A stretch of DNA of 64,000 bases, from assembly GCA_949358305.1 (NCBI GenBank), contig OX442321.1, positions 4,365,605 through 4,429,604 on the forward strand. Reading direction: 5' to 3'. This document shows, in pieces, positions 45,836 through 56,389 of this stretch (positions are counted from its first letter, which is position 1; each line of letters starts with the position of its first letter). The notes below the pieces were generated by a model, which was not told the DNA's origin, searched no databases, and saw nothing but the letters and a program-made list of their open reading frames with translations. The position numbers and the translations under genes were made by a program. The DNA is from Strigamia acuminata (taxonomy: Eukaryota > Arthropoda > Chilopoda > Geophilomorpha > Linotaeniidae).

Positions 45836-47520
45836 AAAAGTGATTTTTAATTTGTTTCGCTGCCAAATCAGAATAACATACATATGGCCGCGCATTTTTT
45901 TTTCTTCTCCAAGTGTCACACTTGCCAAGCATTGATTTTTATCTCCTCTGTCGGCTTCCGGTTAGATTTCACTATCTTCCGGTTGTCTCCCCTTTTTCCT
46001 ATTTTGATTTCTTATCCACGATGTTATCTGCAGATCCAATTATAGAGCATCAACCATGTTGGAATTTGAGTAGAAAAGTGCGCGCGTCAGACGCGAGTTA
46101 TTTTTAATTTCACGAAGAAAGACTTTTATTTGGTTTTGAAATAAAATGGAAATTATAATAATTTTTTTTTTAAAGAAAAAAAGGAAAATAAAAATTGTTT
46201 GATCGTTTTGTTATAAAAATTTGACATTTTTTTTTAATCTTTTATTTTGTTTTTATTTTTGACAAAATTTGTTGGTTTTTTTTTTCTCTCTGGTATAAAT
46301 AAGGAAAAAAAAATACTGATATTATTGAAATATTTTTAGAAAATTATAAGTATATCAGTTTTGATGATAAGTAGTTTTTAATTAAGTACAATAATAATTA
46401 ATTAAAGTAAAAATTTGCAGTGGTGGGTGTTTTGTCTGTGATAACCATTTTCCCATAGGATGCTGTGCAAACAAAAATTGTATAAAATTAAAATTAAGAA
46501 AACAAAAAAAAAAAAATTAAGTACAAAAATTTGATAATTTCAGAGATCACAATTATAATAATAATAACAAACATCATTATCACTAAATTAAAAATTTAAA
46601 TTTTTTTAATTAAATTAAATTAACTAAATTTGTGACATTTTTTTTTTCTTCGTAATAAATGATTTGGGGCGCCATTTTTACTTATTTATACATGAATTCT
46701 TTATCCATTTAGTCATAAATTAAGTATATGTATATAAAAAAAAATCAAGATGGCTGCCCTGGGCTTGGTTTGACAACATTTCACTACTTTCCTCAAAGCC
46801 AGCCACAACCTTGTACATGGAACAAAAGGTGGGGAAAAGATGATTTTGTCAAATTAAATTGTTTTTTTTATTTATTTTATTTTATTATAAACTACTTATA
46901 AGTTATTGTCATGATAAAATAATTATTAATAATAAATTTATTTACAACCATTTTTTTTTTGTCTCAATATTTTCAAGCTATAAGGTTTGTCTTTGGGTTT
47001 TTTTTTTCTTTTTTCTTTTTTTCTTTTTGGGAAATTAATTAATTAAAAGAAAAATTCTTCGAGGGAAAGTGACATTGGTTTCGCTATTGGGGGTCATGGA
47101 AAATGGAAGACAAGTTCAGTTTGGAAGTAATCTTTTAAGGTGAGTATTTTTCTTTTTGAAATTTTTTTTTCATCATAATTAAAATAAATTATTTTTTTTT
47201 TAGTTACCAAATATTAAATTACCAAAAACCGAATTTTTTTGGGAGTTTTCGCTATCCGGTCAATTTATTTGCGATTTATATGACCAAATGCTAAAAACAA
47301 ACTAAATTAAAATTAACTTTTTTAAACCTTTCTTCTCGCATACATGTGCAAACTGTTGGATATTGACCGCATCGACAATGCAACCAATCAAGAGTCGTAT
47401 GGATCGGAAATGTCGGATGGACGAGATTGTGTGATCCAATCGGAGATCAGTGTATAATCTTTTATGTAGTATTTACCCAATTGAATAAAATACTCGTAAT
47501 CATGTAACTCTAACTACCAC

Positions 47521-47608
47521 GAGACGCTGGACGCAACACACACGATGAATACCTCCGAAATACACGAGAGACACAAGTTTAGTTATGTTATAGCGTTATT
47601 GTTGTCTA
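47521..47608 (+). repeat. Dispersed repeat family G, copy 1
   Basis: Sequence cgctggacgcaacacacacg, then acgagagacacaagttta and ttattgttgtcta, shared with 52178-52270 in the same orientation, one copy beyond each side of the Pax 3' exons. A 39-codon frame with no recognisable family ends 63 bp upstream (47456-47458). Element class unknown. Confidence 0.65.
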
Positions 47609-48143
47609 TGCGATGTCTGATGGCAGCCATCCCTAATCGGACCGCCATTGGGCCGCATGACACGCGTGGTCGGTATTGCTGTTTTGGTCGCGCCGCCGTA
47701 ATGTTCTCGGAGAACTTACGACGGCTGCGACTAACACGGACGCTCAGGTCACGTCTCCGCAAAAGCTAGAACTTCTTGACGTATTTGTGGTAGTTAAAGT
47801 TACTCACTGATCGCCACTTTTGGTTTCTCGGGTAGATTTGTGACCATCTGCAGTTCTGCACATGCGCGTTTAGGTTTATGAAGCTTGTATTTCGGATTTA
47901 GTGAGCAGAAATTGGAGATTTGGTAATTTAATATTTATGGTTACCAAAAAAAAAATTAATTAAAATTTTTCTGAAGAAGAGAAAAAAATTTTGAATCCAA
48001 ATAGGCCTAAGTAGGTCTTTGAAAAAAAAATTAAAATTAAAATTAAAAACAAAAATCGTTTTTACACACGCACAAAATGGAACACTTAGAATAAATTAAA
48101 AATAGGTCACAATTTTTCTTCTTTTTTTAATTAAACAGGGAAT

Positions 48144-48180
<37 letters not shown>

Positions 48181-48403
48181 TAATAATAATAATAATAGCA
48201 GGCTGACTTTGGATATATTCAACTTTCATTTTTTCAATTTTTTAATTTCCAAAAAAAAAAAAAAAAAAATTTAATTTTTTTAAAATTAATTTTTCTATTC
48301 ATTTAATTAATCAATTAAATAAAAACCCCCAAAAAAATACTTTTTTTCTTCATTGCACTTTTTGATCTTCTCATTTTTTTCCAAAAACATTTCCCTAACC
48401 CTT

Positions 48404-48708
48404 TTTATTCATTCAATTCACATTCCAAATTAATTTCACTGTTTTTTTTTTAACTCTCTCTTCTCTACTCAACGTGAAAAAACAAAAACAAAACAAAAAA
48501 AATCAAGGGAAAAAAGATTCACTGTATAATTCGCTTGCCTCCTGCTGCTTGGCGTTGATGCAGCGTTGCTGGAGTGCGGGGGCGGGCGTTTCTTTGGTTT
48601 TTTTTCCTGGAGAGGCTGAGATGAAGAGATGGTGGAGGTTTTGCAGAAATGTCTCTTTGTGTACCCCCGTTCACTGTTTACGATTTTTCATTTTTTCTTT
48701 CTTTTAAT
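48404..48708 (-). promoter_or_regulatory. Candidate Pax2/5/8 poly(A) signals
   Basis: Downstream of the Pax stop on the - strand, ATTAAA occurs at 48703-48708 (67 nt after the stop) and AATAAA at 48404-48409. In such AT-rich sequence either could be coincidental, so the 3'UTR end is not fixed. Confidence 0.3.
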
Positions 48709-48774
48709 ATATTAAAAATTTGTGTCCATCGAAGTTGATGAATTTCGTTTGTAATCCTCTAAGAGAGTTATTAG

Positions 48775-48884
48775 CTAGCATCGATCGCCTTTAAAGCTGG
48801 ATGGGCTGAGACTTGCAGGGGCAGCAACCAAACTGGCGGTGGTTGTACCCCCAGACCGAGTTCCGGGGTAGTAATAGGACGGGT
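48775..48884 (-). CDS. Pax2/5/8: Pax2/5/8 last coding exon: C-terminus
   Basis: A 110-nt exon entered at phase 1 after the acceptor ccattag (A plus AC makes an Asn codon), ending at TAG (48775-48777). It encodes PSYYYPGTRSGGTTTASL and then about 17 more residues ending FKGDRC. The SYYYPGTRSG block corresponds to the SPYYYSAAPRG block at the C-terminus of vertebrate PAX2/5/8, which end in YDRH; here the end is GDRC. In vertebrates this region modulates transactivation. The position as last exon and the phase-1 chain of upstream exons fix the frame. Confidence 0.92.
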
Positions 48885-49747
48885 CTAATGGAATTGGAAG
48901 AGAAGGAGAAAAAAAATGTGGTGTTAGATATGCAAGGAGAATGAATGAATGAATGAATGGCTTGTTCAATTCGCTATTTTATTTTGTTTTTATTTGGGTT
49001 TTGTTTTGGTGATATTAAAGGGGGTTTTACGTGGAGTTGTAAAGTGGTTTATTCGTGCAATTGCAGTTTATGAAGAAATTGTTTGAAGTCATTTTGATCC
49101 AATTTTTTTTAGCACTTTTTAGCAATTTTTTAGACGTTTTATTTAATTTGGAGCCAATTTTTGCACTAGTTTAGCTCTTATTAGCTAATTTTTACCCAAT
49201 TTTAGCCCTTTTTAGCCGATTTGTATACATTTTTAGCCCTTTTTAGCCAATTTTTGCACATTTTTAACCCATTTCAACTTACTTTACCGAATTTCAACCT
49301 GTTTTATTTAATTTTTATCCAATTTCAGCTCATTTCACTCAATTTCAGCCCATTTTACCCAGTTTTAACCTATTTTACTCAATTTTTTATCTAATTTCCG
49401 CTCATTTTACCCAATTTTTATCCAATTTCTGCCCATTTTATCCAATTTCTGTCCATTTTATCCAATTTCTGCCCATTTTACCCAATTTCTGCCCATTTTA
49501 CCCAATTTCAGCCTATTTTACCCAATATTTATTCAATTTTACCCAATCTTTATTAAATTTATATACAATTTCAGCTCTTTTTACCCAATTTCAACCCATT
49601 TTACTCAATTTCAGCCCATTTTACTCAATTTCAGCCCATTTAACCCTATTTTTAGCTAGTTTTAGCTTTGGCTTGAAACTCGGTGTTAAAAATAGCGAAT
49701 TTAACAATTGATGCAAACAAAATGAATAAATAGTGAGATCAACTTAC
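48885..49747 (-). other. Pax2/5/8 intron, 863 bp, with minisatellite
   Basis: Donor gtaagtt after the GGII exon, acceptor ttccattag. Most of it (49100-49650) is the 20-bp array listed separately. A (ATTC)n-type tetranucleotide run lies at 48939-48958. Nothing else recognisable. Confidence 0.75.
49100..49650. repeat. 20-bp minisatellite (cccaatttctgcccatttta)
   Basis: About 25 copies of a 20-bp unit, most regular at 49390-49520 and 49590-49640, decaying to tagccctttttagccaattt at 49200-49260. T3-T5 tracts recur every 10 bp. It lies wholly in the last Pax intron. Confidence 0.88.
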
Positions 49748-49873
49748 TGATAATGCCTCCTGACCCGTAACTGTAGGCGCCATAGGTCGCTGCTGTGGAA
49801 TACTGACTGTACGGAGGCGCGTAGGCGTATTCTGCTCCCGGTACCACCGCTCCAGGCACGGCTGTTCCTGCCA
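49748..49873 (-). CDS. Pax2/5/8: Pax2/5/8 exon: conserved VPGxE / PYSQY activation block
   Basis: A 126-nt exon, phase 1 in and phase 1 out, with acceptor tttgcag and donor A|gtaagtt. The peptide contains VPGAEYAYAPPYSQYSTAAT followed by YGAYSYGSGGI. This aligns with [20 protein letters not shown] of vertebrate PAX2, a conserved part of the C-terminal transactivation region. It is rich in Tyr, Ala and Gly and probably disordered. It joins directly to the SYYYPG exon. Confidence 0.93.
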
Positions 49874-50043
49874 CTGCAAAACACAAACCACCAAACATTA
49901 CACCTTGCTCGTGTGTTGGCAAAATTAAACAAAATTTAAAGAAATCATAAAAAAATAAAAAAATCCAACTGTGTATTGTAAATCTCTAACAACTAATTGA
50001 TTTTTGAAGTGCAAATTTGTGGCGCCAGATGGTGGAAACTTGC
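49874..50043 (-). other. Pax2/5/8 short intron, 170 bp, GC-AG type
   Basis: The donor reads TCAG|gcaagt, so the intron begins with GC rather than GT, with an otherwise perfect consensus, and ends in tttgcag. Using GC is the only way I found to keep both flanking exons in phase 1. Confidence 0.8.
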
Positions 50044-50184
50044 CTGAGTATTGTCCAAAGGCAGGCAGTTGATTGTAGGTGTTTGCATTAATCTGAGTTG
50101 ACTGAACGGGTTGCAGGACGGTGAGATTGGAAGAGGGCGTGTCACCCTTGTTGGGCGAGGGACTATTACTCAAGCCACTGTTGC
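50044..50184 (-). CDS. Pax2/5/8: Pax2/5/8 exon: Ser/Pro/Gln-rich linker
   Basis: A 141-nt exon, phase 1 in and out, acceptor tttgtag, GC donor. It encodes NSGLSNSPSPNKGDTPSSN and then LTVLQPVQSTQINANTYN and LPAFGQYS. The final GQYS matches the position of GQGSYP before the VPG block in vertebrate PAX2. The rest is poorly conserved, Ser/Thr/Pro/Gln-rich and likely disordered. An in-frame extension past the GC donor runs for another ~39 codons, so read-through would alter the C-terminus. Confidence 0.88.
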
Positions 50185-51487
50185 CTACAAACATCGTGCA
50201 ATAACATTCTTAAAAACAAGGCATCGCATTAAATTGATATGCTAATTTTACTTAATTTTAACATGCTACTAGCTGATTATTGATTGAGGCCGTGCACCAG
50301 TGGAGAAGTATGCGCAGATGGGATGTGCAGTGGGGATGAGTTGGGTTAGTGAAGCCGTGGTCGTGCGTGCGGGTTTTTGGTTGTTTTTGGGTTAGTTTTT
50401 GGTTGGTTGGTTGGTTTGTTTGGGTTTGTTTTGGAGCGTTAACAAAGTTTAGTTGGGTTTGTTTGTTTGTGTTAGAGAGGAGATGGTGAGGAGTGTTTGT
50501 AATAGAAATGGATGTGACAAACGTGTTAAACTTTGTGTTGATCGTTTTGATGTTAATAAAGCACCAGAAAATACCATTGTTGTAGTTTTAAGGATGTATT
50601 AGAGTTTTTAGACAGGAGTTGTACCGGTTTTTAGACTTAAATTGTACTTTTTTAGACTAAATTGTACTTTTTAGACTTAAGTTGTACATTTTTGGACTTA
50701 AATTTTAGATTTTTAGACTAAATTTGTAATTTTTGGATTGAAATTGTTTTTTTAGAAATAAATTTACATTTTTTAGACTAAAATTTATTTTTTTAGCCTA
50801 AAATTTATTTTTTTAGCCTAAAATTACATTTTTTAGACTAAAATTATATTTTTTTAGACTAAAATTACATTTTTTTAGACTAAAATTACATTTTTTTAGA
50901 CTAAAATTACATTTTTTTAGACTAAAATTACATTTTTTTAGTCTAAAATTACATTTTTTTATACTAAAATTACATTTTTTTAGACTAAAATTACATTTTT
51001 TTAGACTAAAATTACATTTTTTTAGACCAAAATTATATTTTCTTAGACTAAAATGTCATTTTTTTAGATTTTTTATACTTTATGGTCTAAAATCAATTAT
51101 TTTAGACTAAAATGTCATTTTTTTAGATTTTTTATACTTTATGGTCTAAAATCAATTATTTTAGACTAAAAATACATTTTTTTAGGTATTCTTTTTACAC
51201 TTTAGGGTCTAAAATCGTACATATTTATGTCTAAAACCGTCCATATTTGGTCTATAAAACCATAGAGAAGTACAACTAAGATTAAGACCATAAAAAAAGA
51301 GCAAGCCCATCCAAAAACACTTTCCATCCCAGAAAAAAACTGTTATTAGTTGAAAATTTTATTCCCTGAAACCTTGAGACAGCAGCCGTCACCAAAAGTT
51401 AAATTTACCCATTTAAATTTCCACCACCAATAAAAATAATATTCAAAAAAAAAATACATAAAAGTATAAAAATATAAAAATGTCTAC
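50185..51487 (-). other. Pax2/5/8 intron, 1.3 kb, with minisatellite
   Basis: Donor G|gtagac, acceptor tttgtag. The array at 50620-51240 fills half of it. Positions 50280-50600 hold a gttggttggttgg / gtttgtttg simple repeat. No exon is recognised, but an alternative phase-1 exon cannot be excluded. Confidence 0.7.
50620..51240. repeat. 21-bp minisatellite (ttttttagactaaaattaca)
   Basis: About ten nearly identical 21-bp units at 50830-51030 are flanked by decayed copies. A longer block (tttatactttatggtctaaa) is duplicated at 51070-51170 with a period of about 62 bp. The core TTTAGACTAAAA is shared in sequence with arrays at 18600-21010 and 41815-43490. Confidence 0.9.
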
Positions 51488-51595
51488 CTTGATTAAACTG
51501 AGCAGTCATATTTGGGTCCAGTATGGTGGCTCCAGTGAGCATGACTTTGCCATCTTGCATGCTGTGTGGAGTCAGAGGCGTCAGGGAACCACTTC
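51488..51595 (-). CDS. Pax2/5/8: Pax2/5/8 exon: SLTPLTP block
   Basis: A 108-nt exon, phase 1 in and out, acceptor ttggaacag, donor G|gtagac. It encodes GSGSLTPLTPHSMQDGKVML and then TGATILDPNMTAQFNQ. The SLTPLTP block is in the position of the SLPALTPGLD segment of PAX2/5/8. Short introns on one side (150 bp) and phase-1 symmetry mean this exon could be skipped without breaking the frame. Confidence 0.88.
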
Positions 51596-51745
51596 CTGTT
51601 CCAAGCAAGAACCACCCATTGTCAATAAATTATTCATCAATAAATTAACCTGTCTCAAAATTCCAGTCTAATTTTCACCCATCACCAAAACCAAAATATT
51701 TAAAATAAAAATAAATAAAAATAGAAATGAAAATAAATTGCCTAC

Positions 51746-52007
51746 CCAGGGGTGGTGAGTAAACTGCTGTCGACTGCGCCTGCGTGTGGTGGCTCATGTT
51801 GTTCATGGAGTCGTAGACAGCCATTTCTTGTTTGAGTTGCTCAGCTGATGAGGTGACTGCGGGACTGTAGGATTGATCAGCAAACGCCGTCTGCATGCTG
51901 TACGGAGAACCTGTGGGTACAGCAGCACCAGCTGCCACCAGGTCGCCAATAGCTGCTACCACTTTGGATTCTTCTTTGACCGGCCATTTCTGTCGTTCTA
52001 ACCACAT
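51746..52007 (-). CDS. Pax2/5/8: Pax2/5/8 exon: post-octapeptide region with two SUMO-type sites
   Basis: A 262-nt exon beginning with an in-frame ATG right at the acceptor (aattgtag), entered at phase 0 and left at phase 1 (G|gtaggc), 87 codons. It starts MWLERQKWPVKEESKV, continues through VPTGSPYSMQTAFADQSYSP and ends STAVYSPPL. VKEE and LKQE fit the psi-K-x-E sumoylation consensus. This is where vertebrate PAX2/5/8 carry a partial homeodomain (helix 1 remnant); no homeodomain signature (such as a QLxALxRVF motif) can be seen here. The ATG is probably internal, because the upstream exon joins in frame. Confidence 0.85.
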
Positions 52008-53429
52008 CTACAATTAAATATCAACAATAAACCATTACTAACGACTCCGCACAAGGAATGTCACAACACAGCTTCCATATTTTCCCCTTCAATTCGTCGG
52101 TGGCGTCATTAGAGCCAGGTGTCGTCTTGCCAATCGTGAGTGTTCGGGCGGACGCCACGTGGTCAGGGGAGGGCCACGAAGCGCTGGACGCAACACACAC
52201 GATGATTCAATCCACGAAATACAACAGACACAAGTTTAGGTTTTGGTTATTGCTTTATTGTTGTCTAGGGGTATGATATGGTGTCTCAAGGTGTCATGGT
52301 GTCATGGCGGAGACGTTGGAAGCAAGAGTATCTTTTGCAGTTGCGCGCGTTTCATGCGAGGTCGAGATGCAAGCCATGTCCACCATTGGCGAGTCTGACA
52401 TATTGTCGGTTAGAGACAATAAATAGGACTTGCTTTGGTTGTCTGTGGGTTTAGCGGACGGCAATAAGGGAAGCCATATTTTGATGTGCGATTACTTAGT
52501 AAGAACACTTCAATTTACGACCATATTTAATGTTTGCGGTTCTAACAACAACGCAATGAATTGTCGTCTTCTTAGAAATTTTGCCTATAAGATTTATTAT
52601 ATTTATTTGCTTATTAAACCAAATGCTAAGCCTTTCGAAAGCCGTTGGAAGCAATCAGAGCGCAAACGTGACTTGTCAAAGCCCTCAAACGCTTCGTGGT
52701 GGCTTATGGACCCTAAAACAAAATAAGCCACTCATGGCCCCTTTTGACTTTGGCTGCAACAACCGGATTATGGCGTTCTAAGTGTATGATACCACCACGA
52801 AAATGGTCGCCTCTTTTTTTTTATTGGAAAATGGGGTTGGGGGGGATTTTATGCCAGACTAACAATGTGCAAATGATGAAACTGATCTATGTTATTGGTG
52901 GCACCTGCTAACGCAATCTGCCACCGCCCCTCTTTTAATCCTCCCATGCTTGGCTCCATCTCAATCTGAATCCTGAACCCATCAGCGATGCAGACTTCGC
53001 TACTCCCTGCAACCGATGGCCACTTGGTGGCGTGACAATCGAATAAGAGCCGCTCCCTCGACCCACGATGGGCCATCTGGTGGCTGTGGGGGGAGAACTA
53101 ATCACGCGTTTGGTGCCAGTCATCTGGCTTTGCAACACAAATTGCGCTTTGAGTCGCGCACTTGCGATCGAAAATTCCCCCCCCACACCCCCCTCTCCCC
53201 CCGACCAAAAATAAACAAGTAAATTTTAAAAAAAAAATTTTTTTTTTTTGGTAATGATAAACAATGAGTTTTGTTTCAAATTGCCGCTATGGTGCGCTGC
53301 TTTCGCACATTGTAGTGGCGGCGCAGAAAATCGCAAACAAAGATACGTAGAAATTATCGTGTCAAGTTGAATTTAAAAAAATAAATAAATAAATAAAATA
53401 AAATAAACGTGAATTGAACTTACACTTAC
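52008..53429 (-). other. Pax2/5/8 intron, 1.4 kb
   Basis: Donor AAT|gtaagtg, acceptor aattgtag, phase 0. It contains dispersed repeat G copy 2 (52178-52270). Positions 53020-53080 carry two words like ccacttggtggcgtg and ccatctggtggctg. No further exon was seen. Confidence 0.7.
52178..52270 (+). repeat. Dispersed repeat family G, copy 2
   Basis: Matches 47521-47608 (cgctggacgcaacacacacg, gacacaagttta, ttattgttgtct). It lies in the opposite orientation to the Pax gene within an intron. Confidence 0.65.
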
Positions 53430-53521
53430 ATTTCCGTAAATTTGGTCGCCGCCATTGTACTGGTTTCGCTGTCGTTTTCCGTCGTCGTCCGTTTGTCCGT
53501 TCACTTCACGCGTGTCGTTTT
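53430..53521 (-). CDS. Pax2/5/8: Pax2/5/8 exon: basic/acidic linker after octapeptide
   Basis: A 92-nt exon between the acceptor ctcgcag and the strong donor AAT|gtaagtg. It enters at phase 1 (G plus AA gives Glu) and leaves at phase 0, encoding 30 residues after the split codon: NDTREVNGQTDDDGKRQRNQ followed by YNGGDQIYGN. With the previous exon it gives a KRKRDETQ...DDDGKRQR double basic cluster with an acidic interval. It has no similarity to the homeodomain remnant of vertebrate homologues. The splice phases on both sides support it. Confidence 0.85.
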
Positions 53522-54585
53522 CTGCGAGTGCGAGAAACGGGAATGCAATTAAGAAACTTGTTCAACGTGGCCAAGTGGCCTTATCAATGTAATTAGCACG
53601 AGCGAACGGGGTGACGAATTTAATTTGAACGCGGCAGACAAAGTCCAGATCTCGCGCCGTAAAACGAGATGGCGGACGAAACGAGCGCGCTGCGCGTGCG
53701 CGCGCCGGCAAAACACTCGTGTTGTTGTTGTTCTGCACTTTTCCAACTCAATTGCTCGGCTGACACCAGATAACATTTGACATTCTGTAATTGAAGCCTT
53801 GATCCATGGGCGTGGTCAGAGCTAATCAGCGCCCAAACAGCAATAGAAGGGGGGATTACGTCACTCTTTATCACGTGGGGGGCATCGGGTGCGCGCGTAA
53901 TGTCAGAGTGTGATAAAAGTGGAATATCGATGGAAATGACAGTTTGGAGTGTGTCCAAAGGTGGAAGGAGAATAAATCAAATGAGAAGGATGGAGGATCT
54001 CTTTCTCTGTTTAGACCAGGGGGGTCGGCCATTGTTGGAAGGGGTGAAGGCATTGAGAAGGAGAGACTTGCAGACGCCAGTAAATGCAAAGTTTTTCTCT
54101 CTTTTGTCGTGTGGTCGCGAGACGAGACCCAGGGGTGTGCGCGCTGCCTTTTTCTTGTCTTTGATTGTGTTACGAGTGCGGAATGACCACTAGTGGACTG
54201 TCCATTTGCAGGGGAGCTTTGCACGTTCTCTTGGGATTTTTATATACTTGATGCAGGATTTTTTTCGTCGATTTTTTCGAATGGGAAGTGATTTTTTTTC
54301 GGGGGCCAAGCTTTAGTTTCGAGTTTGTTGATAAAAATAATTTTTATTTTTTTGTTTTTATTTTTTTTTTTTTTGTGAGTAATTTTAAATTTATAAAGAA
54401 CTCGTCTGATTGGCTAGTTTAGCTTACTTATTTAAATGTGATTAATTGTTCCTTGCTGTGTTATTTCTCTATTTTTAATGTGTTCTTCATTTACTGTGTC
54501 AATTCTCAAATTGCTGTATTTATTCTTAAGTTGCTATGATAATTCCATAGGTTATATGTATATGTATATAATATATATATATATA

Positions 54586-54701
54586 TATTTCGCAACGTAT
54601 TGTCTTACAAACCGTCTAAAACCAGGCCAGAAAAAACTGAAAACTGCGACGTCGCAGTTTTCAGTTTTAGACGGTTTGTAAGACAATACGTTGCGAAATA
54701 T
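54586..54701. mobile_element. Foldback/MITE in TA microsatellite
   Basis: Arms atttcgcaacgtattgtctt + acaaaccgtctaaaac (left) and their exact inverse (right) enclose a second perfect palindrome, ctgaaaactgcgac / gtcgcagttttcag (54638-54665). The element sits inside a (TA)n run (54558-54587 and 54700-54730), which suggests TA target preference. It would extrude as a long hairpin. Confidence 0.85.
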
Positions 54702-55429
54702 ATATATATACATATATATACCGTATATATATTTAAACGCGTAAATAAGAGGAAAATGGTTGGTCTTTCAATCGCGACAACATTTCACGTTTAATGTGTG
54801 TCGGTCATTCAGTGGTTTCAGGGGATCGAGGATCCAACACGAACCCCGTTGTAATGAACCCCCATCACCGCCATTAAAGAATATTGGCTTTATCGAGAGT
54901 GTAGGGTCACGACGCTAACAAATGACCAATGGGTCGTGTCCGAGCGAACATGGACTTGCGGGATCAACTCAAATCCCCTTACAAAACACCCCCCAATGAG
55001 AAGAAAAAGAAAAAAAAGAATTAAACGCCAAGGAAAAATGAAAAAATGATATTTTTAACGCGCATAGGCCTAAAATTCGGCGTCGTAAATCCGCGAACGT
55101 GTTGAGGTTGTTGGTGTGTCGAGTATCTCGACGCTCATCCATCAGAGTATTGCCATCTTTGTCGGGCACCGACCGCACAGCGCTGCTTTGTTGGCAGTCG
55201 GTGATCCATGACCCCCCTCTCTCTCCTTCCTTCGCTTTCCCTCACATCAGCTGCGTGCCAGACTCATAGGTGGATGCTAGGCTCTGAAAAAAGCCTCTTT
55301 CTCGACTCGACTGGCGTGGGTGTGGATTGCGGATGGTGATTTATTATTACTCAACAATTTTTCTCGTGCCGCCAGGAGTCGCATATCACTCTCACAGATG
55401 GCACCTTTTTTTCCAAAAAAAAAAATAAA

Positions 55430-55765
55430 AATGTGCAATTTTAGGCCTAATTTTTGGTCTAAAATTTTTTTTGGGTTTTTTTGTGTGGAATTTTGGGCGC
55501 TTTTACCTCCTAGAACCTTTTTTCATGCAATTTTTAGTCTGAAATGATTTTTTGGGTTTTTATGTGTGGGATTTTAGGTGCTTTTACCTCTTAGAACCTT
55601 ATTCCATGCAATTTTAGGCCTAATTTTTGGTCTAAAATGTTTTTTTTGTGTGGAATTTTGGGCGCTTTTACCTCCTAGAACCTTTTTTCATGCAATTTTA
55701 GGCTTAATTTTTGGTCTAAAATGATTTTTTGGGGTTTGTTTTGCGTGGAATTTTGGAAGTTGTGT
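55430..55765. repeat. ~82-91-bp tandem repeat
   Basis: Four imperfect units contain gcaattttaggcctaatttt, tggtctaaaatg, tgtgtggaattttgggcgct and tttacctcctagaacctttt. The spacing of the gcaatttta word is about 91, 82 and 82 bp. Confidence 0.85.
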
Positions 55766-56389
55766 TGTTTGGGTATGTGGAATTTGATTGAATTGTGATG
55801 CTGGGTAGAGAGAGAGGCAATGGAGCCGGGCGAGCAAAGTGCGGTGTGCAGCAAGCAGTTGGATGATATTGATTTTTGTGTAAATCTAGAGCCTCGCCAT
55901 TGGTAGACTGGAGCTATTCCTCTCTCCCCTCTTCTCCGCGACCAATAAAGAGCCAAAACCAATTCCCCCCGCACATTATGGCAATCGTTTCTGAGAAAGT
56001 GGGGGTTGACTTTATAGACAAACACGAGCAGGGGGTCTACTACTCACTTATAAACTCTGTATATATACTGTTTTTCTCTTCATTTTTTTCCTAGCATTTT
56101 ATTTCGAATTTCCCCCCCTCCAACTTCAAAATTACAGTGTCAATTTTACTGGAAATAACGGAAATAAACCAGGAACCCCGCCCCCCCCCCCCACTTTCCC
56201 CCATTTGATATTTTTTAACCATCGTTTTGTGGCCACCCTCTAAAGTGTAAGCAATTTGACGAAAACAAGCGAGGGTGCGGAGAGGGAATACAAACATTTT
56301 GTTTTCATCGCTCGATGGACCTTTGATCGTAATTTATTTGCGAATAAAACCATTAATAATAATAATATAAATGCGAGGGTGGGGCTATT

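Larger units (their letters stand above)
38391..48774. other. Spacer between convergent MELK and Pax2/5/8 genes
   Basis: About 10.4 kb between the inferred MELK 3' end and the Pax stop codon; part of the right side must be Pax 3'UTR. It holds the TIR element at 38531, arrays at 41165, 41815, 44290 and 45215, and a dispersed repeat at 47521. Positions 39170-41160, 43500-44280, 45840-47330 and 47620-48480 contain AT-rich or simple sequence with no recognisable gene. A (TAA)n/(AAT)n microsatellite lies at 48146-48197. Confidence 0.65.

Noticed and set aside
47342-47458. 39-codon frame (CKLLDIDRIDNATNQ...) as end of a retroelement polyprotein or a gene exon
   Set aside because: No recognisable domain or splice consensus, and no second copy in the window to support it.
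53871-54224. Overlapping ~100-codon frames on both strands in a GC-richer part of the Pax intron
   Set aside because: Neither shows a recognisable family, and compositional openness in GC-rich sequence is enough to explain them.
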